41,916 bases of DNA from Nitrososphaerota archaeon. Its GTDB lineage: Archaea > Thermoproteota > Nitrososphaeria > Nitrososphaerales > Gagatemarchaeaceae. The notes below the pieces were generated by a model that saw only the letters and a list, made by a program, of their open reading frames with translations, searched no databases and was not told the DNA's origin. Below, in pieces: positions 16,819 through 24,864 of this stretch; positions within the stretch are counted from its first letter, which is position 1; every line of letters begins with the position of its first letter. Made by a program: the position numbers and the translations under genes. Location: contig JAGWHE010000007.1 of the NCBI GenBank assembly GCA_028866945.1, forward strand, positions 1-41,916, read 5' to 3'.

Positions 16819-16832
16819 CCTGCGACCCGCGA

Positions 16833-17921
16833 CTACCGGGTGGCTTCGGAGGACCGGACCGCCTCGTAGAGCCGCCTTGCTCCTGGATCCTTCGCGAAGT
16901 GGTCGCGGATGGGCTTGATGATCGCGTCCAGGGACTCGCTCACCCCCTTCTTCAGGTCTGCCGGGTGGAGGCTCCCGCCGGCGTAGGCCGCCGCGAGCTC
17001 GTCGTAGGAGAAGAACTCGGCGCTCCCCCCGTACTTGTCCGGCCTCTCTATCCTCATGGACTTCAGCTTCCTGAAGATGATATACTTCGAATACTCGGCG
17101 AGGGGGTTCCCCTCCACCACCTTGGGGGGGCAGTAGGCGGAGTTGACCTTCCGGGCGATCACGTCCGAGTCGTCGTGGACGTATATCGACGTCTCGGGTT
17201 TGCTCTTGCTCATCTTGCTCGCGATCTCAGCGTCCAGGGCGCTGTTCTCGTCGTACCCCTCAGGCTCCTTCTTCCCTTGGAGGCCCATGAGCATGTGGTG
17301 GTGCACCGCCACCGGCTTCTTCCACTTCATCTTCTCGGCGATCTCCCTGGCGAGGATGTTCGCCCTCCTCTGGTCGAGGCCGAGCTGGCAGATGTCGACG
17401 TCGAGCCAGAAGATGTCAGCGACCTGCATCATGGGGTAGAACAGCTGGGCGGCCTGCAACCCCTCCTTGCTCGTCCTGCCGGCGATGGTCAACGCCCGCT
17501 GGGCCCGGGCCAGGGTGGAGTTCTGGGCGACCGTGACGACCTTCTTCCAGTACTCCTCGTTCTTGGCCGCCTCGCTCGTCCAGAGGACGTCGACCTTGCT
17601 CATGTCGACCCCGGCCGCCTTCCAGACCTCGACGAAATAGCGCCCGACCTCCTGAATCCTCTCCAGGTCGCCCCCCATCTTGTTGTTCACCCAGGCGAAC
17701 CAGTCCGCGATCCAGAGCTTCATCCTGACCCCGGCCCTCAGCATGTCGTCCACGAGGATGGGCCTGAGCACACCGAAGGGGAGGTGGGCCAGGCCGCTGG
17801 GCTCGAAGCCGTCGTAGGCGGTGGGGTGGCTCTTGGTCTCGAGGACCGTCTTCAGCTCTCCCTCGGTGATTATCTCCTCGCCCACCTGCCTGATCAGGCT
17901 CAGCCGGGCTTCGACATCCAA
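16833..17921 (-). CDS. tyrS: tyrosyl-tRNA synthetase
   Basis: A 362-residue archaeal-type class I synthetase that charges tRNA-Tyr. YDGFEPSGLAHLPFG contains the HIGH-like element. The KMSKSKPETS loop lies near residue 235. The GRTSKEGLQAAQLFYPMMQV and DICQLGLDQRRANILAREIA segments are typical of archaeal TyrRS and separate it from TrpRS. Length is normal for archaea, which lack the bacterial S4 domain. A TATA-like GTTTTAACCG on the minus strand (about 17946-17955) gives a roughly 30-base spacing. First gene of the operon tyrS - Mut7-C - AMMECR1 - glycosyltransferase. Confidence 0.95.
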   Translation of the reverse strand: MDVEARLSLIRQVGEEIITEGELKTVLETKSHPTAYDGFEPSGLAHLPFGVLRPILVDDMLRAGVRMKLWIADWFAWVNNKMGGDLERIQEVGRYFVEVWKAAGVDMSKVDVLWTSEAAKNEEYWKKVVTVAQNSTLARAQRALTIAGRTSKEGLQAAQLFYPMMQVADIFWLDVDICQLGLDQRRANILAREIAEKMKWKKPVAVHHHMLMGLQGKKEPEGYDENSALDAEIASKMSKSKPETSIYVHDDSDVIARKVNSAYCPPKVVEGNPLAEYSKYIIFRKLKSMRIERPDKYGGSAEFFSYDELAAAYAGGSLHPADLKKGVSESLDAIIKPIRDHFAKDPGARRLYEAVRSSEATR

Positions 17922-18021
17922 GGATGCCGCCGCTCCCTCTTCCGTCGGTTAAAACAGTTGGCTACAACCCAAGGCGACCGGGGCGGGAACCCTTTTCAGA
18001 CGACGCCATGGTCGTCCTGGC

Positions 18022-18750
18022 GTGGCGCTCGTACTAGACAACGGCACAGTCCAGGTGCTGCTGCTCGTGGTGGAGCTGGTGCTCCTGGTGGCCACCCTCT
18101 TGCTCCTCGTCGTCAACAGGCGGGAGACCAAGGCCAGGGAGGTCCTGATGAGGCACTTCACGTCGGTGGCCGACGTCATCACCAGGCAGGAGTACTTCGT
18201 CGCAGTGATAGACGCGGTCCAGCGGTCGCAGAAGACCTTGGTCGGGAGCGTCACAGGCAGCCCTCCGTCGAACGAGGAGGGGGAGGTCATACGGCAGATT
18301 CTGAACTCGATAGCTGAAGCGGCGAAGAGGAAGGTGGAGATAAGGTACCTGCTCCCCCTGGCTCCGGACAGGTTGCGCATGGGGAGGCTCTACTCGAGGA
18401 GCGGGGCCCAGGTGAAGTTCAGCCCGTCGGTCCTCATCGGAGACGCGAGGTACAGCTGCATCGACAGCAAGGTGGTGCTTGTCGGGATACCTGAGCGAAG
18501 CGGACGGAACGAGCCGACGAGGAAGGGGTACACCATCACCTCCGAGAGCGTCTCTCGCCTCTTCACCAGGGACTTTGAAGAGCAGTGGGCTGCGCCGGGA
18601 GCGCGGACCTATCAGGACTACCTGATGGAGCTGGTGGGCCAGGCGAGGGTCTCCAACACCAGTGCCTCGCCGGAGCTCATCGCGGGGAACCTAGGGATCG
18701 GGAAGGAGGACGTCGAGGCGACGCTCGCAGCCCTGGTCGGACGGTCCTAG
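18022..18750 (+). CDS. membrane-anchored protein with PLD/TrmB-C-like sensor domain
   Basis: A 242-residue protein. One N-terminal membrane helix (about 7-31, VQVLLLVVELVLLVATLLLL) precedes a cytoplasmic domain: FVAVIDAVQRSQKTLVGSVTG, then IAEAAKRKVEIRYLLPLAPD, then YSCIDSKVVLVGIPE. This strand-helix order resembles the phospholipase-D-like fold used as a sensor in TrmB-type and related archaeal proteins, but no HKD catalytic motif is visible. It could therefore be a ligand or membrane sensor rather than a lipase. GTG start. The C-terminal LIAGNLGIGKEDVEATLAAL looks like a small helical domain. Function unknown. Confidence 0.55.
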   Translation: MALVLDNGTVQVLLLVVELVLLVATLLLLVVNRRETKAREVLMRHFTSVADVITRQEYFVAVIDAVQRSQKTLVGSVTGSPPSNEEGEVIRQILNSIAEAAKRKVEIRYLLPLAPDRLRMGRLYSRSGAQVKFSPSVLIGDARYSCIDSKVVLVGIPERSGRNEPTRKGYTITSESVSRLFTRDFEEQWAAPGARTYQDYLMELVGQARVSNTSASPELIAGNLGIGKEDVEATLAALVGRS

Positions 18751-18796
18751 GGCCCCGCGAACGCACATAAACCCGTCCACCGGCCGACTGTTCTCG

Positions 18797-19114
18797 TTGG
18801 AAGCAGGGTACGCAAGGCGCAGGTTCGTGAGGTCCCTTCTGATCGGGATCGGCGCCTCCATGGGGCTCACCGCGCTGGGCTTCGACACCAGCGTTTCGCT
18901 CTCGACCTACGGCCTGTACCTTGGCGCCTACGGCCCCTTCGCAGTGATCGCAGGGGTCCCCATACTGATCAACGTAGCCTTCGCGTTCGCGCTGCTGAAG
19001 GCAGACCAGAAGGTAATCCGCTATTCGATGCTGGTTACAGGGATCGCGATGTCCATCGGGATAGGGTTCTTCGTCTTCGTCGGCATATTCCAGGTCCTCA
19101 TCCCGGGAGCCTAG
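18797..19114 (+). CDS. small membrane protein, three helices
   Basis: A 105-residue protein from a TTG start, with three hydrophobic helices (about 12-31, 42-67 and 76-102) and short loops. No family recognised. The TATA-like ACATAAAC at about 18766-18773 is about 28 bases upstream of the start. It converges with the eight-helix membrane gene (17-base overlap). Similar small membrane proteins recur through the respiration island that begins here, but no direct link is shown. Confidence 0.55.
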   Translation: MEAGYARRRFVRSLLIGIGASMGLTALGFDTSVSLSTYGLYLGAYGPFAVIAGVPILINVAFAFALLKADQKVIRYSMLVTGIAMSIGIGFFVFVGIFQVLIPGA

Positions 19115-20171
19115 AGACGGGCCGAGTAGTGCGATACCCCCTCCCGACGAGGTAGAGGCTCACCGCGAGGGCGACGACGCTGACCACCGGCGGGACGACC
19201 GCCCCCCAGAGGTTCGAGTAGATGGCTTGGACGGTCGCCACCCCCCCGAACACGACGGAGACGAGGGTGGGCGCGAGGCACGACGGGCAGGTGGCGGTGT
19301 ACCCGAGGAAGGCCCCCACTCCGGAAAGGGTCGCGCTCGCCGAGCAGGCGCCTCCCATCCTTTCGCTCCTTCGCACCAGGTAGTAGGTGGCGACCACCGC
19401 CGAAGCCACCAGCACGGACATCGCCACGGCCAGCGCGAGCTCGAAGGGCTGGAAGATGAAATTGACGTACTGGTTGAGCTGGACCAGGATGTAGGGAGTG
19501 TAGATCGCCGTCTCCGCGACGCTCCCGGGCGAGGGCCCGCTGGTGAACACGTACGCCCATGGGTAGGCGCCAAGCGGCGACTGGACGAAGTTCCCCGGCG
19601 CCGTGTTGAAGCCGGTGATCACGACCTCGTTGACGAGGATCTCGTAGGTCAGGAAGTACATCGCCCCGATGATGGACGCGGCCAGGCGAAGCCTCCTGTC
19701 CGAGAGGGGGGTCTTGAGGAACGGGAAGAGGGCGACGACGAGGTAGGGGATGCCGATGACCGCTGCGACGCCCAGGGCCGCGACGTAGGCGCCCCCCGCC
19801 AGGTTTGCGGCGGCCGAAGGGTAAGGATAGCTTGCCGCCAGCAGATACTTCATGGACCCGAACGCCGCCACGGCGACCGTCGCGGAGGCGAGGGCGACTA
19901 TGGGGAGCTTCTTCGAACCGCTCCCCAAGGCTGAGGGGTCCGAGGCCCCGCCCAAGGGCACGGTGACCCCCGTGGGCCTCCCCCTGCGGAGCAGCAGCGC
20001 CAGTCCGACGAGAAGCGAGAGACCGAGATAGGCGGAGACGGACAGAATCCCGAAGGCGCCCCCCTGGCTGACTCCGTAGTATGAGATCAGGAGCGGGAGC
20101 CCGAACATCAGCGCAGCGACGAAGAAGGCGTAGGACCTGAGGACCCCCGCGGGTTCAACGGAGAAGTCCAA
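19098..20171 (-). CDS. eight-helix membrane protein with conserved TCPSC motif
   Basis: A 357-residue polytopic membrane protein with about eight helices. The seventh helix contains YTATCPSCLAPTLVSVVFGG, a CxxC that could bind copper or heme or be redox-active. A long extracellular loop (about 190-225) is rich in aromatic and Pro residues and ends in the amphipathic LVQLNQYVNFIFQPFELALA. The same architecture appears in the truncated gene at the window end (41275), so these are two paralogues flanking the respiratory island. No named family recognised; a role in oxidase biogenesis or electron transfer is inference from context. TTG start. Confidence 0.55.
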   Translation of the reverse strand: MDFSVEPAGVLRSYAFFVAALMFGLPLLISYYGVSQGGAFGILSVSAYLGLSLLVGLALLLRRGRPTGVTVPLGGASDPSALGSGSKKLPIVALASATVAVAAFGSMKYLLAASYPYPSAAANLAGGAYVAALGVAAVIGIPYLVVALFPFLKTPLSDRRLRLAASIIGAMYFLTYEILVNEVVITGFNTAPGNFVQSPLGAYPWAYVFTSGPSPGSVAETAIYTPYILVQLNQYVNFIFQPFELALAVAMSVLVASAVVATYYLVRRSERMGGACSASATLSGVGAFLGYTATCPSCLAPTLVSVVFGGVATVQAIYSNLWGAVVPPVVSVVALAVSLYLVGRGYRTTRPVSRLPG

Positions 20172-20242
20172 CGCTCACTCGGCACCTGGGCGGCGCAGAT
20201 TGGCGTCGGAATTAAAACCTCTCCGGGGGCCGAGGACAAAGG

Positions 20243-20422
20243 TCAGAGCTGGACGACCCGGGCGAGGATGAAGTAGACGACGACCCCCGCGACCGCCGTT
20301 ATGCTGAGGCTGGTCACCAGATAGTACTGGTGCGGGAGGACGCCGTAGGCGACGTACATCGCGCCCCCTGCGACTATGGAGAGGCTCGCAATGATGCTGA
20401 AGAATATGTTGAAACTCTTCAA
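20243..20422 (-). CDS. 59-residue two-helix membrane protein
   Basis: The best start is the TTG at 20422, giving LKSFNIFFSIIASLSIVAGG and a second helix ending ILARVVQL. The frame is open further upstream, but that part overlaps the divergent promoter. A TATA box (CTTATAACGG on the minus strand, about 20445-20454) lies 25-30 bases before this TTG, which supports a leaderless 59-residue product. Two membrane helices with a short loop (LPHQYY). Function unknown; it shares a 72-base divergent promoter region with the first cupredoxin, so joint control is possible. Confidence 0.55.
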   Translation of the reverse strand: MKSFNIFFSIIASLSIVAGGAMYVAYGVLPHQYYLVTSLSITAVAGVVVYFILARVVQL

Positions 20423-20462
20423 TTGGGAGCCGCGGACCCGATGGCCGTTATAAGCAGTCAGG

Positions 20463-20489
20463 CTTAAATCCCGACCTAACAGTTTAGGG
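20463..20489 (+). promoter_or_regulatory. TATA box and palindromic operator of cupredoxin at 20494
   Basis: CTTAAATC (20463-20470) is the TATA box. The palindrome ACCTAA-CAGT-TTAGGG (20474-20489) has 11 of 12 matches to the island consensus CCCTAA-N4-TTAGGG. It lies between TATA and the TTG start at 20494, just over the predicted transcription start, a position where bound protein would block initiation. Confidence 0.65.
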
Positions 20490-20493
20490 ACGT

Positions 20494-20934
20494 TTGAAGC
20501 GGAAGTACATCTACCTCTCACTGGAGATTATAGCCATCCTTCTGGTGACCTATCCGGTCATCTGGTCGGTGTACGCAGGGACCACCAGCGGGAACGCGCC
20601 GTTCTCCTGCCCCCCTCTGATCCCCTGCGACAACAACTCGCAGCCGGTGAGCGAGACCTGCACGACGTTCTGCGTCATAGACATACAGAACGCTCAGTTC
20701 ACGCCGGCCAACATCAACGTCACCCAGGGCGCGACCGTGGAGTGGGTCAACCTTGACTCTCTGGCTCACACCTCCTCCGCAGTCTACTCGAAGGCCTGGG
20801 ACTCGGGAGTCATCCCGCCCGGCGGACACTTTCTCCTGACAGTGAACCTCGCCCCTGGCACATATTACTACCAGTGCAACGTGCACCCGTTCATGACAGG
20901 GCAGATCAACGTCCTTCCAGCCGGCAGCACCTGA
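20494..20934 (+). CDS. membrane-tethered type-1 copper protein (amicyanin-like)
   Basis: A 146-residue cupredoxin that would carry electrons on the outer face of the membrane. An N-terminal anchor or signal (about 7-27, YLSLEIIAILLVTYPVIW) is followed by a Cys-rich linker with four cysteines (CPPLIPC, CTTFC), then the copper domain. Ligands are His92 (AHTSS), Cys128, His131 and Met134 in QCNVHPFMTG, the short C-x2-H-x2-M loop of amicyanin. The TTG start is at the leaderless distance from its TATA box, with the palindromic operator between. It is followed by a second cupredoxin; both share a Cys pair just before the first beta strand. Confidence 0.9.
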   Translation: MKRKYIYLSLEIIAILLVTYPVIWSVYAGTTSGNAPFSCPPLIPCDNNSQPVSETCTTFCVIDIQNAQFTPANINVTQGATVEWVNLDSLAHTSSAVYSKAWDSGVIPPGGHFLLTVNLAPGTYYYQCNVHPFMTGQINVLPAGST

Positions 20935-20946
20935 CTCCGACCCCTT

Positions 20947-20986
20947 CCCTAAGCCATTAGGGTCGTTTCCGATATCCTTTTTATTT
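20947..20986 (+). promoter_or_regulatory. perfect palindromic operator upstream of TATA box, cupredoxin at 21007
   Basis: CCCTAA-GCCA-TTAGGG (20947-20962) is a perfect 12-of-12 copy of the consensus. The TATA box CTTTTTATTT (20977-20986) follows 14 bases later and is 25 bases before the GTG at 21007. Here the site is upstream of TATA, a typical activator position, unlike the site at 20474. Confidence 0.65.
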
Positions 20987-21006
20987 GGCTTATCGGGATT
21001 TGTTCC

Positions 21007-21627
21007 GTGGGCTCTGGGGTTCGAGCCATCCTTGTCTTCCTAGGCGGGATGCTGTTCACAGTTGCGTTAGGTATTGCGACGCAGTACAACATGCTCGTGC
21101 TCGCCCTGGGCTCGATTGGAAGCCTGCTGTTCGCGCTCCGCGAAGGATTCGTGGTTTCCGGGGAAGAGGGCAGGGGGGCCGTCAAGCTCCCGGTCAGGTG
21201 GATTTGGTTCGTGGGCGTGGTCGCCCTTTGCCTGCTCACCCTCGCTCCGGTGCTCGGCGCCTACTCACCCGCGACGACCGCGGCCGGCGGTGGGGGAGGC
21301 GGAGGAGGAGGGGGAGGCGTTCCGTCTGGGTTGACCCCGACCTGTGGGAACCCATGCATCATAATCATCAAGAACTCTGCGTTCGGCAGCGGAGCGCAGC
21401 TTCAGAATGGGAACGGGTACATCGTGGTGAAGGCCGGAACGACGGTGACTTGGGAGAACAAAGACAACACGCAACACACCACCACTTCGACGGCCAGCCC
21501 GCCGATCTGGGACAGCGGAATCCTGAACCCCGGGCAACAGTTCTCGGAGACCTTCAACACCCCGGGCACCTTCTCCTACATCTGCAACGTCCACCCGATG
21601 GCAGGGACGGTCGTCGTAGTTTCTTAG
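21007..21627 (+). CDS. membrane-bound cupredoxin with polyglycine linker
   Basis: A 206-residue protein with three hydrophobic segments (about 6-25, 28-44 and 64-86), a run of 11 glycines (94-104) as flexible linker, then a cupredoxin domain. The Cys pair TCGNPC (113-117) repeats that of the neighbouring cupredoxin. Copper ligands are His157 (TQHTT), Cys193, His196 and Met198 in ICNVHPMAG. The spacing C-x2-H-x1-M is one residue shorter than in amicyanin-type loops, so either the Met is not the axial ligand or the site is strained. Start is GTG, fitting the TATA box at 20977-20986. It is an electron carrier by fold; partner unknown, but it lies in the oxidase island. Confidence 0.88.
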   Translation: MGSGVRAILVFLGGMLFTVALGIATQYNMLVLALGSIGSLLFALREGFVVSGEEGRGAVKLPVRWIWFVGVVALCLLTLAPVLGAYSPATTAAGGGGGGGGGGGVPSGLTPTCGNPCIIIIKNSAFGSGAQLQNGNGYIVVKAGTTVTWENKDNTQHTTTSTASPPIWDSGILNPGQQFSETFNTPGTFSYICNVHPMAGTVVVVS

Positions 21628-21643
21628 AAGTCGTTAACTCAAG

Positions 21644-22010
21644 GAGAGTCTTTTCCGTCTGCAGAAGTGACTTCACGGATACGCCAAGGGCGACTCTCGA
21701 CCCACGGTGGTTTGTCGGAGGGTCCGCCGCGGCTGGACTTGGGCTCCTCTAGAGGAACCGTGGTGGCGGGGTTCTTGTTGGCGAAGACCGACTGACGGCT
21801 CTCCGAGCCGACTGGGGTCTGACAAGAGAGGCTCCTACGGGCCAGGCGAGTGGAGCTCGACCAAGTCAGGAGGGCGAAGTGGTCCCGCTGTAGAGGCGAG
21901 GCTAGAGGGTGCTCGGAGGGCAGCAGGGCCGGATGGCCTTTGGACGATCCTCCCGAGGGATGAGTCCCTGCAAAGAAGCAAGCAAGCTTGGTCCCCGAAG
22001 AAGGTGGGGA
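21644..22010 (+). ncRNA. candidate structured RNA of unknown family
   Basis: This gene-free interval (21628-22066) holds nested complementary segments. They are 21644-21650 with 21692-21698; 21654-21658 with 21675-21679; 21717-21725 with 21942-21953 (three-base bulge); 21736-21747 with 21852-21867 (four-base bulge); the long hairpin 21774-21778/21822-21826, 21785-21789/21816-21820 and 21796-21801/21805-21810; 21956-21960 with 21965-21969; and 21992-21996 with 22006-22010. Distant helices nest without conflict, as expected of a folded RNA. The plus strand is purine-rich, so plus is preferred, but a minus-strand RNA is possible (TATA-like CGCTATACTT near 22032-22041). Archaeal SRP RNA and RNase P RNA were considered; their key conserved elements were not found convincingly. 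Ends are approximate. Confidence 0.5.
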
Positions 22011-22066
22011 GACGACGAATCGACCGAAGAAGTATAGCGTTAGAAGCGAACTAGACAGACTTGGAT

Positions 22067-23044
22067 CTAGGCGCCGCAGGCAGCCGCGTTGCTCGTACAG
22101 TAGGTGTTGGGCAGCACGACCAGGTACCCGAACATTCCGTTGGACACGTGGTAGTGGCAGAAGAACTCGTAGATGCCTGGCTGCGTCGCCTGGAAGGCAG
22201 CGACCCCGTACACCTCAGAGGAGCCAGCGGTTGTGTTCAGGTTGATCATCGTCACTTTGTTGTTGACCGGTATGTCCTCGAGCGCTGGAGGGCTCACCGT
22301 CGGCACGCCGTTCTGGGCGATCTTGAAGTTAGTGGCAGGGGAAGTCGCGGCCATCAGGGCCGTTCCGGATATGCAGTAGACCCCGGAGATTGCTGCGGAT
22401 TCCTGCGCGTAGGACCCGGTGTTGGAGCACGAACCGGTTATGCCGCCGTTGGTGACAAAGTTGTGCATGCCTGCGATGGAGTCGTTGATCTGGAAGTTGT
22501 AGTACCCGGTGTCGAGGGTGAAGGTGTGCGCATCGGTGTCGTTGTGTATGAACATGATCTGGACGACGTCACCCTGGTAGACCACGAGCTGGTTCGGACA
22601 GAACCTGTCCTGACCTGTGTTGTCGGTGTTGCACCAGTCGACCTTGTAAGCGACAGTGGATGGCTTCGTCCCAAGGGAGGACAGCGCGTTGTTCAGGCTC
22701 GCGCTCACCTGAGAGATTCCGGTGTTGGCGTTGGCCGCGCTCTGGGCGTTGTAGGCGACCGAGAGGGACGCCACCGCAATGAGTATGGCTACGACCGCGA
22801 CCGCGATTGCCGCCCATACCGTCCCTGAAGAGGCGCCACTTCCTCCGCCTCCGGCCATGGAGGGCGCACTAAGCGAACCTTGGTAAGCCGCGCCGAAGAA
22901 CAGGACCCCGGACCCGATCGGGAGAAGGATCAGCGCTGACAGCATCGCAATGAACCCAGGAGTGATGTTGACGAATACCCCGTAGAACAGGGACATGCCC
23001 GCCAAAGCCAGCAGAAGCCCGACAGAAGTTAGAGCTCGATTCAA
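22067..23044 (-). CDS. membrane-anchored cupredoxin with large ectodomain
   Basis: A 325-residue protein with three hydrophobic segments (about 5-25, 30-52 and 76-97), then an extracellular cupredoxin. Ligands are His173 (DAHTF), Cys296, His299 and Met304 in FCHYHVSNGMFG, giving C-x2-H-x4-M as in plastocyanin. Extra cysteines (138, 149, 206, 224, 316, 323) suggest disulfides. The domain is interrupted by a long Asn/Ser/Ala-rich insertion (about 185-250). TTG start. The promoter carries a copy of the island palindrome between TATA and start. Probably an electron donor or a subunit II-like partner of the oxidase; the exact partner is not shown. Confidence 0.88.
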   Translation of the reverse strand: MNRALTSVGLLLALAGMSLFYGVFVNITPGFIAMLSALILLPIGSGVLFFGAAYQGSLSAPSMAGGGGSGASSGTVWAAIAVAVVAILIAVASLSVAYNAQSAANANTGISQVSASLNNALSSLGTKPSTVAYKVDWCNTDNTGQDRFCPNQLVVYQGDVVQIMFIHNDTDAHTFTLDTGYYNFQINDSIAGMHNFVTNGGITGSCSNTGSYAQESAAISGVYCISGTALMAATSPATNFKIAQNGVPTVSPPALEDIPVNNKVTMINLNTTAGSSEVYGVAAFQATQPGIYEFFCHYHVSNGMFGYLVVLPNTYCTSNAAACGA

Positions 23045-23058
23045 CTAGTTCTTGCCCG

Positions 23059-23090
23059 GCCTAACAGGTTAGGGAAGGTTAGTTTAAAAG
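23059..23090 (-). promoter_or_regulatory. palindromic operator and TATA box of cupredoxin 22067-23044
   Basis: On the minus strand, CTTTTAAA (23090-23083) is the TATA box. The palindrome lies at 23074-23059, read on plus as GCCTAA-CAGG-TTAGGG, 11 of 12 matches. Its inner CCTAAC-AG-GTTAGG is perfect. It lies between TATA and the TTG at 23044. A further half-site GGTTAG is at 23077-23082. Confidence 0.62.
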
Positions 23091-23229
23091 TGTTTTATTT
23101 CTCGTTCAAAATCGTCCAAACCTCGCAGGAAAAACAGACCCTAGCGCTCCTCTCTTCGGGGAATACCGCGGCACCTAAAAACCGGAGTCTGCCGTCCACT
23201 ACAAATACGGCACGCGGCCTGGTTCGATT

Positions 23230-24864
23230 GTGAAACTCGACAGACGAGGACGGCCGGCTCTTCTGTGCGTGGCGTTGGTTGCGCTCTACCTCGGGTCTCC
23301 GTTGACCGCCGCGTCTGCCGGAGGGAGTGGAGCCCCAAATGCAGCGCCAGGAATCGCGGCCGGACCTGGCACCGGGAACCCCGTAACGACCGTCGCCATC
23401 AATGCGACGACGGCGTATCCTCTCGGGGTCACCACCGATGCGTCCGGCAACGTCTGGTTCGCCGAAGACAACCTCGACTCGCTGGCGGAGTACCTCCCGT
23501 CGAACGGCACCCTGCGGACCTTCGCCCTGCCGACCCCGCATCACCTCATGTGGGTGTGGTACATGGTCTTTGACGCCGGAGGGAACCTATGGTTCTCCGA
23601 CGAATCCCAGCAGCTCCTTTGGCGCTTCGACCCCGTCAGCGGAGCCTTCGCAAACTACACGGCGGGGACAGCGCACCCCATGGTGCTTCGCTACGACCAG
23701 CCGAGGAGCAGGATGTGGTTCACTTCGCTCATAACGGGCCAGGTTGGATACTTCAACCTCTCAGGAGGCAGGGCGGCCATTGGCGCTATCGCGAACCTCA
23801 GCGCGCCGATCCCCGGGCCCGGCGTCTCCGGGATCGCGGTCGACGCCGCCGGCGACGTGTACGTGGCCGAGTCGTTTCAGGCGAAGATAGTCGAGCTGGC
23901 CGGGAGTACACTTTCGGTGATCAAGACCTGGTCGCTCCCGGCAGGCTCCCAGCCCGTGGGGTTGGCCCTGGACTCGGAGAGGGAGCGGCTCTGGTTCACG
24001 GACCACGGCTCGAGCTTCTTCGGCTATGTGGGTCTGAACTCGTCGGCCGTCGTGGAGTATCCCACCTCGCTGTACTCCGCCGGCGGGGGCTACTCGGTCA
24101 GCCTCCCCTACTGGATCGTATTGTCCTCGTCGGGGGACATCTGGTTCAACGAACACTTCGCCAACAGGATCGGGAGGTTCGATCCGGCGACGTCACAGCT
24201 CACCGAGTTCGAGATCCCCACGAACAACTCCTCCCCTCTCATGCTTTCGGTAGACGACCAGAGGGGCGCGGTCTGGTTCACCGAGTTCGCGGGGAACGCC
24301 CTCGGAGTAGTCGGCGAGAACTCAATGCTGGGGGCATCGGTCAACAACAGCCTGTCCCGGGGGACGGCCGGCCCTTCCCTGTCGCTGACCAGCACGTCCA
24401 GCCCAGTCGCCGGCTCACCGCCCACGGTTAGCGCCACTACGCAGATCACCGGGGCTCCTCAGCCCGGTTTCGAGGTCACCGTCACGCCTCAGGCAGGCGG
24501 GAATCAGATCACCCTCACCGCCTACAGGGCGGGGCCAGGTAACTACTCTGCTGCCGTGTGCTACCGGTACGAGTACTTCGGCCAGTGCGGGTATCTGGAA
24601 GTCACCGTGCCGCCCACGGCGTCGGTCCTCTCACTTCTCTACCTCATCTACGCGGCGGTCGGCCTGGCTGTCGCTGCACTCGTCCTGGTCCTCCTGCGGG
24701 GGTCGCGCAAGGACCGAGTCCGGCGCGCTGCCCCGCGAGAGCGCCTGGCAAGCACCAGGCCACCCACCCCAGCGACGACGGCCGATACCGCGGCAAGCGA
24801 AATCAACAGCCATAGCTGGGATGACCCCCCAGATGCAACGGTCAGCTTCAAAATTGCGGAGTAG
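23230..24864 (+). CDS. secreted Vgb-like beta-propeller protein, membrane anchored
   Basis: A 544-residue protein. It has a signal peptide (residues about 10-28), six or seven propeller blades of about 45 residues with the WF-rich consensus GNVWFAEDNLDSLAEY, GNLWFSDESQQLLWRFDP, GDIWFNEHFANRIGRFDP and GAVWFTEFAGNALGVVG, then an Ig-like part and a C-terminal helix (about 467-491) before basic residues. The blades match the virginiamycin-B-lyase/NHL-type propeller family; lyase activity is not implied. The last 45 residues are low-complexity and lie antisense to the neighbouring paralogue. The GTG start fits a TATA box (ACAAATAC, about 23200-23207). Confidence 0.8.
   Translation: MKLDRRGRPALLCVALVALYLGSPLTAASAGGSGAPNAAPGIAAGPGTGNPVTTVAINATTAYPLGVTTDASGNVWFAEDNLDSLAEYLPSNGTLRTFALPTPHHLMWVWYMVFDAGGNLWFSDESQQLLWRFDPVSGAFANYTAGTAHPMVLRYDQPRSRMWFTSLITGQVGYFNLSGGRAAIGAIANLSAPIPGPGVSGIAVDAAGDVYVAESFQAKIVELAGSTLSVIKTWSLPAGSQPVGLALDSERERLWFTDHGSSFFGYVGLNSSAVVEYPTSLYSAGGGYSVSLPYWIVLSSSGDIWFNEHFANRIGRFDPATSQLTEFEIPTNNSSPLMLSVDDQRGAVWFTEFAGNALGVVGENSMLGASVNNSLSRGTAGPSLSLTSTSSPVAGSPPTVSATTQITGAPQPGFEVTVTPQAGGNQITLTAYRAGPGNYSAAVCYRYEYFGQCGYLEVTVPPTASVLSLLYLIYAAVGLAVAALVLVLLRGSRKDRVRRAAPRERLASTRPPTPATTADTAASEINSHSWDDPPDATVSFKIAE

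Noticed and set aside
16899-18317. 472-codon plus-strand open frame
   Set aside because: Antisense to tyrS, with Leu/Asp/Val/Gly-biased composition and no family signature.
21736-21747. RNase P RNA-like GGGCTCC/GGAGC pairing
   Set aside because: The universal GAAAGUCC before it and the ACAGAA element near the 3' end are absent.
21904-21930. SRP RNA helix-8-like segment
   Set aside because: A GNAR-type loop and AGCAG are present, but the stem between them is imperfect and the long hairpin lacks a GNAR helix-6 tip, so SRP RNA is not called.
21707-22054. 115-codon frame in the gene-free region
   Set aside because: Composition (many Trp, Arg, Ser) and lack of any motif argue against a protein; RNA structure explains the interval better.
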